This document shows positions 1 through 7,837 of a stretch of 42,021 nucleotides of DNA, in pieces. This DNA is from Mageeibacillus sp. UBA1212 (GTDB taxonomy: Bacteria; Bacillota; Clostridia; UBA1212), in assembly GCA_002309655.1 (NCBI GenBank), contig DBXM01000007.1, positions 1 through 42,021 of the forward strand, written 5' to 3'. A program made the translations under genes and the position numbers. Below the pieces are notes generated by a model. The model saw only the letters and a program-made list of their open reading frames with translations, did not search any database and was not told the DNA's origin. The stretch's first letter is position 1, and the number at the start of each line of letters is the position of its first letter.

Positions 1-31
1 TCGCGAAAATATGTCATTGCCGGATTTTTAT

Positions 32-107
32 TCCTCCTTAGCTCAGTCGGTAGAGCGACGGACTGTTAATCCGTGTGTCGTTGGTTCAAGTCCAACAGGG
101 GGAGCCA
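32..107 (+). tRNA. tRNA-Asn (anticodon GTT)
   Basis: A complete 76-nt cloverleaf. The acceptor stem pairs 32-38 with the seven bases before discriminator G104, with one G-U pair. The anticodon stem is ACGGA/TCCGT around loop 63-69, with anticodon GTT at 65-67. The T arm carries GGTTCAAGTCC, and CCA (105-107) is genome-encoded. It decodes AAC/AAU. Its promoter must lie at or before the window's left edge. A terminator hairpin follows directly. Confidence 0.97.
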
Positions 108-110
108 GAA

Positions 111-150
111 AGAGACGCAAGACTCGTAAAGAGCCGGGCGTCTTTCTTTA
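111..150 (+). terminator. Rho-independent terminator after tRNA-Asn
   Basis: AGACGC (113-118) pairs with GCGTCT (138-143), with an inner CTC/GAG pairing. A T-rich tract follows the stem. It lies immediately downstream of the tRNA CCA end, as expected for a single-gene tRNA unit. Confidence 0.7.
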
Positions 151-256
151 TTCTTCGACGGCGCGGGAGCGTTTTCGGGAATATTCACGGCGGGCGGGAA
201 CGTTCACGAATATACTTTCCTGAATTGCAGCGGTCGAGAATCCCGGCGGGTTGTTG

Positions 257-1243
257 ATGAAAAGCGAAAATGAGGGTATACTGTTCTTGACGCGTGGGGC
301 GGGCGACCGGCCGGCGTGGAACATTTCGGGAAAAGGGTTTTGCCAGGTGAAGCTTGCGAATTTCTGCACAGTAAAAAAGTTCAAAATAAAGGCGGGCGGG
401 CACAAGATTCCGGTGCTCGTTCTGAGGCCGCTTGAGCCGGTGAAGGACGTTCCAGGTGTGATGTGGATCCACGGGGGCGGGTACATGACCGGCATGAAGG
501 AGATGGTTCTCGTTTCGAGGGCCGCGGATCTCGTGAGGCGGTTCGGCGCGGTGGTCGTTTCGCCGGGGTACACCAGGTCGGTGCACAAGCCCTATCCGGC
601 GGCGGTGAACGACTGCTACGAGGTGCTCAGGTGGATGAAGTCGCAGAGCGGCGAGTTAGGGTTCCGGGACGACCAGATCATGGTTGGAGGCGAGAGCGCG
701 GGCGGAGGCCTTTGCGCGGCGGTTTGCATGATGGCGCGGGACCGTGAAGAGGTGCGCGTCGCGTTTCAGATGCCGCTTTACCCGATGCTCGACAGCAACG
801 ACACGGAGTCTTCACGCGACAACCACGGCAAGGTTTGGGATACGAAACGCAATCATTTCGGTTGGAGATTGTATCTTCGCGACAATCCGGACGGTGAAGT
901 GGGGCCGTATGCGTCGCCTTCGCGCCAGACCGACTACCACGGACTGCCTCCCTGCTACACGTTCGTCGGGAATGGCGAGCCGTTTTATTCAGAGACGGTT
1001 CTCTATGTGGAAAAACTGAAAGCTGCCGGCGTGGAGGCTTCGGTAGACGTATTTCCGTCTGACGTTCATGCGTTCGACGTGTGGATGCCGGGGTCCGAGA
1101 TTGCGAAGCAGACGGTGGAGAGTTTCTGCGGGAAGTTCGCGTACGCGAAGGAGCACTATTTTGCGCCGCAGGAGAACGTTCGTGAACGGGGACACTTGAA
1201 CGACCCGGAACGGACCGGGAACGGCAGCTCGATTCTTGACTGA
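257..1243 (+). CDS. alpha/beta hydrolase, hormone-sensitive-lipase-like esterase
   Basis: A predicted cytoplasmic carboxylesterase of the HSL/abhydrolase-3 type, about 328 residues and a normal full length. Seen: oxyanion-hole motif HGGG near residue 72, nucleophile elbow GESAGG with Ser about 147, and the His of the triad in DVHAF about 271. The acid position, usually Asp in a DPL motif, reads NGEPF (Glu about 241). No signal peptide is present. ATG 257 is preferred over TTG 251, but the ribosome binding site is weak for both. No promoter was recognised. The uxu promoter starts right at its stop codon, so it is probably a separate unit. It may deacetylate plant sugar esters, given the neighbouring sugar genes (inference). 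Confidence 0.82.
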   Translation: MKSENEGILFLTRGAGDRPAWNISGKGFCQVKLANFCTVKKFKIKAGGHKIPVLVLRPLEPVKDVPGVMWIHGGGYMTGMKEMVLVSRAADLVRRFGAVVVSPGYTRSVHKPYPAAVNDCYEVLRWMKSQSGELGFRDDQIMVGGESAGGGLCAAVCMMARDREEVRVAFQMPLYPMLDSNDTESSRDNHGKVWDTKRNHFGWRLYLRDNPDGEVGPYASPSRQTDYHGLPPCYTFVGNGEPFYSETVLYVEKLKAAGVEASVDVFPSDVHAFDVWMPGSEIAKQTVESFCGKFAYAKEHYFAPQENVRERGHLNDPERTGNGSSILD

Positions 1244-1264
1244 AACGCGTTTTCGGGTTATAAT
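1236..1264 (+). promoter_or_regulatory. Sigma-A-type promoter for the uxu operon
   Basis: -35 TTGACT (1236-1241), 17-bp spacer, -10 TATAAT (1259-1264). The -35 box overlaps the stop codon of the upstream hydrolase gene. The next gene, uxuA, begins at 1312 behind a GGAGG site. No clear operator palindrome is visible next to it. Confidence 0.85.
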
Positions 1265-1311
1265 GTACAAAAATAAAGCGCTGATCCGCGCATAAAGCGG
1301 AGGTAATTTCA

Positions 1312-2349
1312 ATGAAAATGACATTTCGATGGTACGGCGGGAACGACAGAGTTACGCTCGATCAGATCAGGCAGATTCCGGGCATGACGGGAATTGTTTC
1401 GGCCGTGTACGACGTCGCGCCGGGTGAAGTTTGGAGCAACGGGAGCATTCTTGCCATCAAGAACGCCGCGAATTCCCACGGGCTGGCGTTCAACGTCGTG
1501 GAGAGCGTGCCGGTTCACGAGGAAATCAAGCTCTGGGGGCCGGACGCGGAGCGGTTGACGGACGTGTACTGCGAAAACGTGAGGCGGCTCGGGAAGGCCG
1601 GCGTGGACTGCATTTGCTACAATTTTATGCCGGTTTTCGACTGGTTCAGGACAAATCTCAAGAACGAGCTGCCGGACGGCTCGAATTCGCTTGCGTACGA
1701 CGAACAGGTGCTGCGCGGGATCGACCCGCTGGGAAGCGATTTCAGCCTGCCCGGGTGGGACGAGAGCTATACGAAAAGCGAGCTGAAGAAACTTCTGGAG
1801 CGCTACGGCGACCTGAACGAGGAGGGGCTCTGGCGGAACATCGGGCGTTTCCTCAAGAAAGTCATTCCCGTCGCGAAAAAAGCCGGCGTCAAGATGGCGA
1901 TCCATCCGGACGACCCGCCGTGGAGCATTTTCGGGCTTCCGCGCATCATTACAAACGAGGATAATCTCGAACGGTTCCTGAAAACGGTCGACGAGCCGGA
2001 AAACGGACTCACTTTCTGCACCGGGTCGCTTGGCGCTTCGCCGGAAAACGACCTGCCGCGGATGGCCCGTAAATTCGCGAAGAGAATTCATTTTGCGCAC
2101 CTCAGGAACATTGCGATCACCGGCGAAGGGGAGTTTCACGAGGTCGCGCACCCGACAGAATGCGGTTCGCTTGACATGTACGCGATCGTGAAAGCGCTTG
2201 TTGAGGGCGGATTTGACGGCTATGTGCGGCCGGATCACGGCAGAATGATTTGGGGCGAGACCGGCAAAGGCGGATACGGGCTTTACGACAGGGCACTCGG
2301 GGCGACGTATCTTTATGGGCTGTTTGAAGGCGTGCAGAAAACAAATTAA
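1312..2349 (+). CDS. uxuA: Mannonate dehydratase
   Basis: Converts D-mannonate to 2-keto-3-deoxy-D-gluconate in hexuronate (glucuronate) breakdown, in the cytoplasm. The 345-residue protein starts MKMTFRWYGG and carries the family's typical stretches: the CYNFMPVFDW block, the metal-site region IHPDDPPW, CTGSLG, and HLRN followed by VRPDHGRMIWGE near the C-terminus. Its length matches UxuA. ATG 1312 sits 8 bases after GGAGG (1299-1303). It is the first gene after a strong promoter and is followed 29 bp later by the SDR that supplies its substrate, which supports the assignment. Confidence 0.96.
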   Translation: MKMTFRWYGGNDRVTLDQIRQIPGMTGIVSAVYDVAPGEVWSNGSILAIKNAANSHGLAFNVVESVPVHEEIKLWGPDAERLTDVYCENVRRLGKAGVDCICYNFMPVFDWFRTNLKNELPDGSNSLAYDEQVLRGIDPLGSDFSLPGWDESYTKSELKKLLERYGDLNEEGLWRNIGRFLKKVIPVAKKAGVKMAIHPDDPPWSIFGLPRIITNEDNLERFLKTVDEPENGLTFCTGSLGASPENDLPRMARKFAKRIHFAHLRNIAITGEGEFHEVAHPTECGSLDMYAIVKALVEGGFDGYVRPDHGRMIWGETGKGGYGLYDRALGATYLYGLFEGVQKTN

Positions 2350-2378
2350 CTAATACGAATCCGGAGGATTATCGAATT

Positions 2379-3200
2379 ATGGCTAAAACGATTGTAATAA
2401 CCGGCGCGGGCGGCGTGCTCTGCTCGTGCTTCGCAAAAGAACTCGCGAAAGACGGAAGCAAAATCGCGCTGCTGGACATCAACGAGGAGGCGGCAAAACT
2501 CGTCGCGGAGCAGATAAACGCGGCGGGGGGATGCGCGGAGGCGTTCAAGGCGGACGTTCTTGACCGGGAAATGCTGGAAAATGTCAGGCTGGCGGTGAAC
2601 GAGCGCTTCGGACGCTGCGACGTTCTGATCAATGGTGCGGGCGGGAACAACCCCCGCTGCACGACGCTTCACGAGACTTTCGAGCCCGGGGACGAGGAAG
2701 AAGAGTCCTTTAAAACGTTTTTCAACCTTAATAAAAAGGACTTCAATTTCGTTTTCGACCTGAACATCGTCGGCGTCATGATTCCGACCCAGGTCTTCGC
2801 GAAGGACATGATCGGGCGCGGCGGCGTCGTTCTGAACATCTCATCGATGAACGCTTACAGGCCGCTCACGAAAATTCCGGCCTATTCCAGCGCGAAAGCG
2901 GGCGTTTCGAACCTGACGCAGTGGCTCGCGGTGCACTTCGCGGGCGCGGGAATCAGGGTCAACGCGATTGCTCCGGGCTTCTTTGTGACCAACCAGAACC
3001 GTTCGCTTTTGTTCGACGCGGACGGGAATCCGACTGCGCGGACGGAAAAGATCCTGAACGCGACGCCGATGAAGCGTTTCGGGGAGCCGGAGGAGCTGCT
3101 CGGGGCGGTAAAGTTCCTGCTTGACGACGAAGCGTCGAGGTTCGTTACCGGCGTGGTACTGCCGATCGACGGCGGCTTTTCGGCTTATTCGGGAGTTTGA
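2379..3200 (+). CDS. uxuB: SDR-family D-mannonate oxidoreductase (fructuronate reductase)
   Basis: A short-chain dehydrogenase/reductase of 273 residues. Seen: N-terminal nucleotide-binding motif TGAGGVLC (residues 8-15), NGAGGNNP (85-92), the active-site serine region NISSMN (153-158), and catalytic YxxxK as Y169-SSA-K173. The GAGGVLCS and GGNNP signatures are those of the Bacillus YjmF/UxuB-type fructuronate reductase rather than the long-chain E. coli UxuB. It would reduce D-fructuronate to D-mannonate with NAD(P)H, feeding UxuA just upstream. A GGAGG site precedes ATG 2379. It is co-transcribed with uxuA and the next isomerase gene, only 12 bp away. Confidence 0.9.
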   Translation: MAKTIVITGAGGVLCSCFAKELAKDGSKIALLDINEEAAKLVAEQINAAGGCAEAFKADVLDREMLENVRLAVNERFGRCDVLINGAGGNNPRCTTLHETFEPGDEEEESFKTFFNLNKKDFNFVFDLNIVGVMIPTQVFAKDMIGRGGVVLNISSMNAYRPLTKIPAYSSAKAGVSNLTQWLAVHFAGAGIRVNAIAPGFFVTNQNRSLLFDADGNPTARTEKILNATPMKRFGEPEELLGAVKFLLDDEASRFVTGVVLPIDGGFSAYSGV

Positions 3201-3212
3201 TCCGGAGGTTTT

Positions 3213-4097
3213 ATGAGCGTTTACAGACTTGCGGCGTTTGCCGACGAAGCGGATCCGTCGATTGACGGACAGATTGCGGCGCTTTTGAGGAACAGTGTCG
3301 ATTTTCTGGAAATAAGGGGCGTCGACGGGCAGAACATCGCGGATATTTCGAACGAAAAGGCGCGCGAAGTCAGGGCGAAACTTGACGCCGCGGGGCTTTC
3401 GGTGTGGTCACTCGGTTCTCCTTTCGGGAAGATCGGAATCCACGACGATTTCGCTCCCCACCTTGAAAAGTTCAGACGTGCGCTTGAGAATTGCGCGGTT
3501 TTGGGGTGCACCCGGATGCGCGTGTTCAGCTTCTACGTCGACAGGAAAATAATCGAGTCGCCGCCTGTTTCAAAAGGCTTTGCGGGAAATCCGTTTTTTG
3601 CCGAAAAGAAGGCAATTTTTGAAGAGGTAAAGGAACGGCTTTCGGCGTTCTTGGAAGAGGCCGGACGCGCCGGAATTACTCTCTGCCACGAAAACGAAAA
3701 AGGTATTTACGGAGAGAGAGCGGCGGACTGTCTCGACCTTCACGAGGCGCTTCCGGGACTGAAAGCGGTTTTCGATCCGGCGAATTACATTCAGGCGGGA
3801 GAGGACACGGTCAGGGCGGCGGCGCTGCTCAAGCCGTACATCGAGTACATGCACATCAAGGACGCGCTTTCGGTGAGCGGCGAGATCGTTCCTGCGGGGC
3901 GCGGCGACGCGCATATTGAAGAGATTTTGAAGTGCTACAGGAAGGGTGTTCTGACGGTCGAACCGCATCTTCGCGTGTTCAAGGGGCTCGAGCAAATCGA
4001 GCGCGGAACGGACAGAAGGAGCGAGATCGGGAATGCTTTTGCGACCGCCAACGAGGCTTTCGACGCCGCCTGCGGGGCGCTGAAAAAACTGATTTGA
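3213..4097 (+). CDS. Sugar phosphate isomerase/epimerase-like TIM-barrel protein
   Basis: A xylose-isomerase-like (AP endonuclease 2 fold) TIM barrel of 294 residues. The metal-binding positions expected for the fold are visible: E160 in HENEKG, D188 in VFDPANY, H214 in MHIKD, and a C-terminal Glu in VEPHL. The substrate cannot be named; relatives isomerise, epimerise or eliminate keto-sugars. CGGAGG precedes ATG 3213, 12 bp after the SDR gene, so it is in the uxu operon. It is followed by the first cluster of ATTTCCGGGAAAT palindromes. Its sequence differs clearly from the second isomerase at 4250. Confidence 0.85.
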   Translation: MSVYRLAAFADEADPSIDGQIAALLRNSVDFLEIRGVDGQNIADISNEKAREVRAKLDAAGLSVWSLGSPFGKIGIHDDFAPHLEKFRRALENCAVLGCTRMRVFSFYVDRKIIESPPVSKGFAGNPFFAEKKAIFEEVKERLSAFLEEAGRAGITLCHENEKGIYGERAADCLDLHEALPGLKAVFDPANYIQAGEDTVRAAALLKPYIEYMHIKDALSVSGEIVPAGRGDAHIEEILKCYRKGVLTVEPHLRVFKGLEQIERGTDRRSEIGNAFATANEAFDAACGALKKLI

Positions 4098-4106
4098 AGA
4101 GAGAGT

Positions 4107-4212
4107 AATTCCGGGAAATGGCGTGAAATATTCTTGAATAGGGATATTTCCGGGAAATGTTGGGAAATATTCCCGGCGCGGGATATTTCCCGGAAATGCC
4201 GGAAAATAAATA
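4107..4212. repeat. Family-1 palindromic intergenic repeats, cluster A
   Basis: Several copies of an element alternating TTTCC and GGAAA blocks (TTCCGGGAAAT, ATATTTCCGGGAAATG, ATTTCCCGGAAATGCC) fill the gap between the two TIM-barrel genes. Two longer units (ATATTTCC...GGAAATG) start about 38 bp apart near 4144 and 4182. No gene is visible here. Similar clusters recur at 5.0, 6.3, 32.7, 34.7, 35.8, 37.8 and 38.9 kb. Confidence 0.85.
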
Positions 4213-4249
4213 TGAAATGACGCTTTCACTGTGAAGCGGGGAGGATTTT

Positions 4250-5011
4250 ATGAGAACAGGAGCGCAGCTTTATACCGTTCGCGAATTCTGCAGAGACACG
4301 GAGTCGTTCGCCGAGACGCTGAAAAAAGTTGCCGACATCGGTTACGAGTTCGTGCAGGTGAGCGGAACGTGCGCGTATGAGGCGGAGTGGCTTCGCGACG
4401 AACTCGCAAAAAACGGGCTCAAGTGCGCCATTACGCACACCGCCGCCGGAGCAATCAAAAACGACACGGACACCGTAATCAAGAACCATAAAACGTTCGG
4501 ATGCGGTCTTATCGGGCTTGGCTCGATGCCTCCCGCCGCTGACGGAAGCCTCGATTACGACGGTTTTGCGGCCGGATTCAGGCCGGCGGCGCAGGCAATT
4601 GCGGCGGCAGGGTGCTATTTTATGTACCACAACCACCATTTTGAGTTTGAACGCGACGAAAAAGGCGTCAGAGGGCTGGAAAAACTTGCCGAGGCCTTTG
4701 CGCCGTCGGAAATGGGCTTCACGCTCGATACCTACTGGGTGCAGTACGCCGGCGGAGATCCCGCGCAGTGGATCCGGATGCTGAGGGGAAGGGTTCCCGC
4801 GATTCATCTGAAAGACATGGCCTGCGTGGAAAGAACCCAGCGGATGGCCGTCGTCGGCGAGGGAAATATCAATTTCGGGCGCGTTCTTTATGAGGCGGAA
4901 AATGCGGGAACGGAATTCCTGCTTGTCGAGCAGGACAACTGCAACGGCGAAGATCCTTTCGAGTGCCTGAAGAGAAGCTACAGGCAGCTCGCCGCGTGGG
5001 GACTTTACTGA
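4250..5011 (+). CDS. Sugar phosphate isomerase/epimerase-like TIM-barrel protein
   Basis: A second xylose-isomerase-like TIM barrel, 253 residues, starting MRTGAQLYTVREF, a beginning typical of the IolE/Hyi-like sugar isomerase/epimerase group. Candidate metal ligands are Glu in YHNHHFEFE (about 132-134), D160 in TLDTYW, H186 in HLKDM, and Glu in LLVEQDN near the C-terminus. GGGGAGG precedes ATG 4250. It lies directly before two Gfo/Idh/MocA oxidoreductases, a pairing common where an NAD-dependent enzyme makes a 3-keto or 2-keto sugar and the barrel protein isomerises or cleaves it. The exact reaction is unknown. Confidence 0.86.
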   Translation: MRTGAQLYTVREFCRDTESFAETLKKVADIGYEFVQVSGTCAYEAEWLRDELAKNGLKCAITHTAAGAIKNDTDTVIKNHKTFGCGLIGLGSMPPAADGSLDYDGFAAGFRPAAQAIAAAGCYFMYHNHHFEFERDEKGVRGLEKLAEAFAPSEMGFTLDTYWVQYAGGDPAQWIRMLRGRVPAIHLKDMACVERTQRMAVVGEGNINFGRVLYEAENAGTEFLLVEQDNCNGEDPFECLKRSYRQLAAWGLY

Positions 5012-5035
5012 TTTTTGCAAGCGCAGGAAATACGC

Positions 5036-5116
5036 TTTAGTGCGGGAAATATTTCCGGAAAATAAACGTGTTTTCCGGGAAATATGCGGAATTTCCGGAA
5101 AATGCCGGAGAATATA
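5036..5116. repeat. Family-1 palindromic intergenic repeats, cluster B
   Basis: A series of GGGAAATATTTCCGGAAAATA, GTTTTCCGGGAAATATG and ATTTCCGGAAAATGCC blocks occupies most of the gap between the TIM-barrel gene and the next oxidoreductase. The core ATTTTCCGGAAAAT is a perfect palindrome. Nothing gene-like is present. Confidence 0.85.
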
Positions 5117-5150
5117 GTGAATCACATTGTTTTTCCAACAGGAGGGAAAT

Positions 5151-6320
5151 ATGGAATTTGTCAGAATGGGAATAATCGGAGTCGGAAATATGGGCAGCGG
5201 CCACCTTTCCAACATTGTGGGCGGAAAATGCCCGGAAATAAAAGTGACGGCGGTTTGCGACATCAATCCCGACAGACTTGCGTGGGCCCGCGAAAAAGCC
5301 GGACCGGACATTGCGTGCTTCGAAAACGCGATCGAAATGCTTGATTCGGGGCTGATTGACGCCTGCATTATAGCGGTGCCGCACTATTCCCACCCGATGT
5401 ACGTTATCGAATGCCTGAAGCGCGACATTCACGTTATGTGCGAGAAGCCGGCAGGCGTCTACACGAAGGCTGTCAGGGCAATGAACGAAGCGGCGGCGCA
5501 CAGCAAAGCGAAGTTCGGAATGATGTTCAACCAGAGGACCGACTGTATTTACCGGAAAATGCGGGAAATCGTGCAGAGCGGCAAAATGGGCAGGATACGC
5601 AGGACGAACTGGATCATCACGAACTGGTACAGACCGCAGGCTTACTATGATTCCGGCGCCTGGAGAGCGACCTGGAGCGGCGAGGGCGGCGGCGTCCTTC
5701 TCAACCAGTGCCCGCACAACCTTGACCTGTGGCAGTGGATCTGCGGCATGCCCAAAACGGTGACCGCGCACCTCTACTACGGGAAGTGGCACGATATCGA
5801 GGTCGAGGACGACGTCACCGCTTTTGTCGAGTACGAGAACGGCGCTACAGGCTGCTTTATTACCACGACCGGCGACGCCCCGGGAACGAACCGCTTTGAG
5901 ATCACGCTTGACGGCGGAAAACTTCTCGCGGAAAACGGGAAGCTCTATATGACCGAGCTTGAGATGTTCGAGCCCGAGTTCAGCAGAACAAATAAGATTT
6001 CGTTTGCGGGACCGCGCGGCAACACTTTTGAGGTTGAAACGGACGGCCAGTCGCCTCAGCACGTGGGCGTTCTAAACAGGTTCGCGGCGGCGATTCTTCG
6101 CGACGAGCCGCTGGTGGCGCGCGGTGAAGAGGGCATTTTCGGGCTTACGATCTCGAACGCGATGCACCTCTCGAGCTGGCTTGGAAAAACCGTGGAAATA
6201 CCGTTTGACGAGGATCTTTTCTACGATGAACTCATGAAGAGGGTTGCGACTTCGAGAAGAAAAGAGCCGGTTGCGGGAACGGTGGCGGATCTTTCGGGAA
6301 CGTACAACACCGGGAAATAA
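5151..6320 (+). CDS. Gfo/Idh/MocA family oxidoreductase (copy 1)
   Basis: An NAD(P)-dependent sugar or polyol dehydrogenase, 389 residues. Seen: Rossmann motif GVGNMG (residues 10-15), the family's EKP motif (98-100, Lys catalytic), and GEGGGVLLNQCPHNLD with H189 and D192 at the substrate site. ATG 5151 is chosen because AGGAGGG lies 5 bases upstream; a TTG at 5127 is also in frame. It is strongly similar to the next gene (shared KFGxMFNQRTD, TNWYR, GEGGGVLLNQ, TTTGxAPGTNR blocks), indicating a tandem duplication. The last codons read ACC GGG AAA TAA, so the stop codon falls inside a family-1 repeat. Confidence 0.92.
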   Translation: MEFVRMGIIGVGNMGSGHLSNIVGGKCPEIKVTAVCDINPDRLAWAREKAGPDIACFENAIEMLDSGLIDACIIAVPHYSHPMYVIECLKRDIHVMCEKPAGVYTKAVRAMNEAAAHSKAKFGMMFNQRTDCIYRKMREIVQSGKMGRIRRTNWIITNWYRPQAYYDSGAWRATWSGEGGGVLLNQCPHNLDLWQWICGMPKTVTAHLYYGKWHDIEVEDDVTAFVEYENGATGCFITTTGDAPGTNRFEITLDGGKLLAENGKLYMTELEMFEPEFSRTNKISFAGPRGNTFEVETDGQSPQHVGVLNRFAAAILRDEPLVARGEEGIFGLTISNAMHLSSWLGKTVEIPFDEDLFYDELMKRVATSRRKEPVAGTVADLSGTYNTGK

Positions 6321-6463
6321 TCCGGTTTTTCGGGAAATATGGCGGTTTTTCCGCGGAAAAAAGCGGGTATTTCCGGGAAATAGAGCGGAAAATGATGTGC
6401 ATTTCCGGGAAATAACGGACATTTCCGGAGAATAACATTCATTTCCGGGAAATATTTCCCGCG
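6311..6463. repeat. Family-1 palindromic intergenic repeats, cluster C
   Basis: The densest cluster in the left zone. Three copies of ATTTCCGG[GA]GAATA-type units start at 6401, 6421 and 6441, an exact 20-bp spacing. Earlier blocks include TTTTTCGGGAAATATGG and TATTTCCGGGAAATAG. The cluster begins within the stop codon region of the preceding gene and ends about 40 bp before the next start. Confidence 0.87.
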
Positions 6464-6503
6464 GCATTTACGCAAAGCTTAACGCATGGCAGGGAGCGTA
6501 TTC

Positions 6504-7721
6504 ATGAAAACACTTCGGGTCGGAATAATCGGAGTCGGAAACATCGGCACCGCCCATTGCGGCTGTATCGCAAACGGGAGAATAAAAGGCATGACGCTTG
6601 CCGCGCTCTGCGACATAGACCCTGAAAAGCGGCGGATTCTTGCCGGAAAATATCCGGTGCCGTTTTTTGAGGACGGCGACGAACTCATAAAAAGCGGACT
6701 TGTCGACGCTATAATAGTCGCGACGCCGCACCGTTTTCACCCACACTACTGCGAAACGGCGCTCAAGAACGGGATTCACGCACTCAGCGAAAAACCCGCC
6801 GGCGTAAACGTTTCAGAGGTAAAGCTTCTCAACAAAGTCGCGGAGGCTTCGGGCGCGAAGTTCGGAATTATGTTCAACCAGCGCACGGACGGGCTTTTCC
6901 GCAAGGCCAAAGAGATTATCGAGGCGGGCGGAATCGGCGAGCCAAAGCGGCTTGTCTGGATCGTCACGAACTGGTACAGAACACAGAGCTACTACAATTC
7001 CGGAAGCTGGCGCGCGACCTGGAACGGCGAAGGCGGCGGCGTGCTTCTGAATCAGGCGCCCCATAATATTGATCTGTGGCAATGGCTTTTCGGAATTCCT
7101 TCGCGGATCAGGGCGTTCTGCGGCGAGGGCAAATACCACCGGATCGCGGTCGAGGACGAAGCTACAATTTACGCGGAATACGCAAACGGCGCGACGGCGG
7201 TCTTCATCACGACCACGGGGGAGGCGCCGGGAACGAACCGGCTTGAGATCTCAGGCGACCGGGGGAAGATCGTTCTTGAAAAGAGCACGCTTACGTATAC
7301 GAGTCTGATGACGCCCGAGCGTGAATTCTGCTTTACGTGCGAAAAAGGCGCGGCGCTGCCGCCGATGACGGAGACGTCGTATATAATTCCTCAGGGGCGG
7401 GACGGACATGAACTGATTCTTGAGAATTTTGCGGCAGCCGTGCTTGAAGACGCACCGCTGATTGCGCCGGGAACCGAAGGAATTCGCGAGCTTTCGATAT
7501 CGAACGCGGCGTTCCTGTCGTCTTGGACGGACTCGTGGGTGAACCTGCCGCTGTCTGACGAAGACTGTGCCGGATTTGACCGGATTTTAGAGGAAAAACG
7601 GAAGGCGGAAAAGGCCGTTGAAGAGGCTGCCGGCGGCGAAAAAACAGCGGGAAATAAAGGTGAGGCCGGGAAGAGCACCGGTAAAGAAAGATATATTTCG
7701 CGCTGGAACGTAAAATGGTGA
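6504..7721 (+). CDS. Gfo/Idh/MocA family oxidoreductase (copy 2)
   Basis: Paralogue of the preceding gene, 405 residues: Rossmann GVGNIG (about 10-15), SEKPAG with the EKP motif at 96-98, and GEGGGVLLNQAPHNID with H187 and D190. ATG 6504 is chosen because AGGGAG (6491-6496) is 7 bases upstream and the protein then starts MKTLRVGIIG like its relatives; ATG 6486 would put the site inside the gene. It carries about 30 extra charged C-terminal residues (KAEKAVEEAAGGEKTAG...) that copy 1 lacks. These include DNA (GCGGGAAATAAAGG) resembling the intergenic repeat. Probably the last gene of the operon. Confidence 0.92.
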   Translation: MKTLRVGIIGVGNIGTAHCGCIANGRIKGMTLAALCDIDPEKRRILAGKYPVPFFEDGDELIKSGLVDAIIVATPHRFHPHYCETALKNGIHALSEKPAGVNVSEVKLLNKVAEASGAKFGIMFNQRTDGLFRKAKEIIEAGGIGEPKRLVWIVTNWYRTQSYYNSGSWRATWNGEGGGVLLNQAPHNIDLWQWLFGIPSRIRAFCGEGKYHRIAVEDEATIYAEYANGATAVFITTTGEAPGTNRLEISGDRGKIVLEKSTLTYTSLMTPEREFCFTCEKGAALPPMTETSYIIPQGRDGHELILENFAAAVLEDAPLIAPGTEGIRELSISNAAFLSSWTDSWVNLPLSDEDCAGFDRILEEKRKAEKAVEEAAGGEKTAGNKGEAGKSTGKERYISRWNVKW

Positions 7722-7757
7722 ACCGGTAACGGACAAAAAAAGAGAATACAGGAAGCA

Positions 7758-7802
7758 CAAAAAAGAATCCGGTTGACGGTCGCGCCAGCCGGATCTTTTT
7801 TA
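7758..7802. terminator. Bidirectional terminator between convergent genes
   Basis: TCCGG (7768-7772) and CCGGA (7789-7793) form the core of a stem flanked by AAAAAAGA on the left and TCTTTTTTA on the right. It can therefore end transcription of the plus-strand oxidoreductase operon and the minus-strand rhamnosidase operon. Confidence 0.85.
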
Positions 7803-7837
7803 CGGTGTTAACAAAAGTCGAAACTGTCAGAACCAGG

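Noticed and set aside
11..257. Short open frames across tRNA-Asn and the following gap
   Set aside because: They run through the tRNA gene and its terminator.
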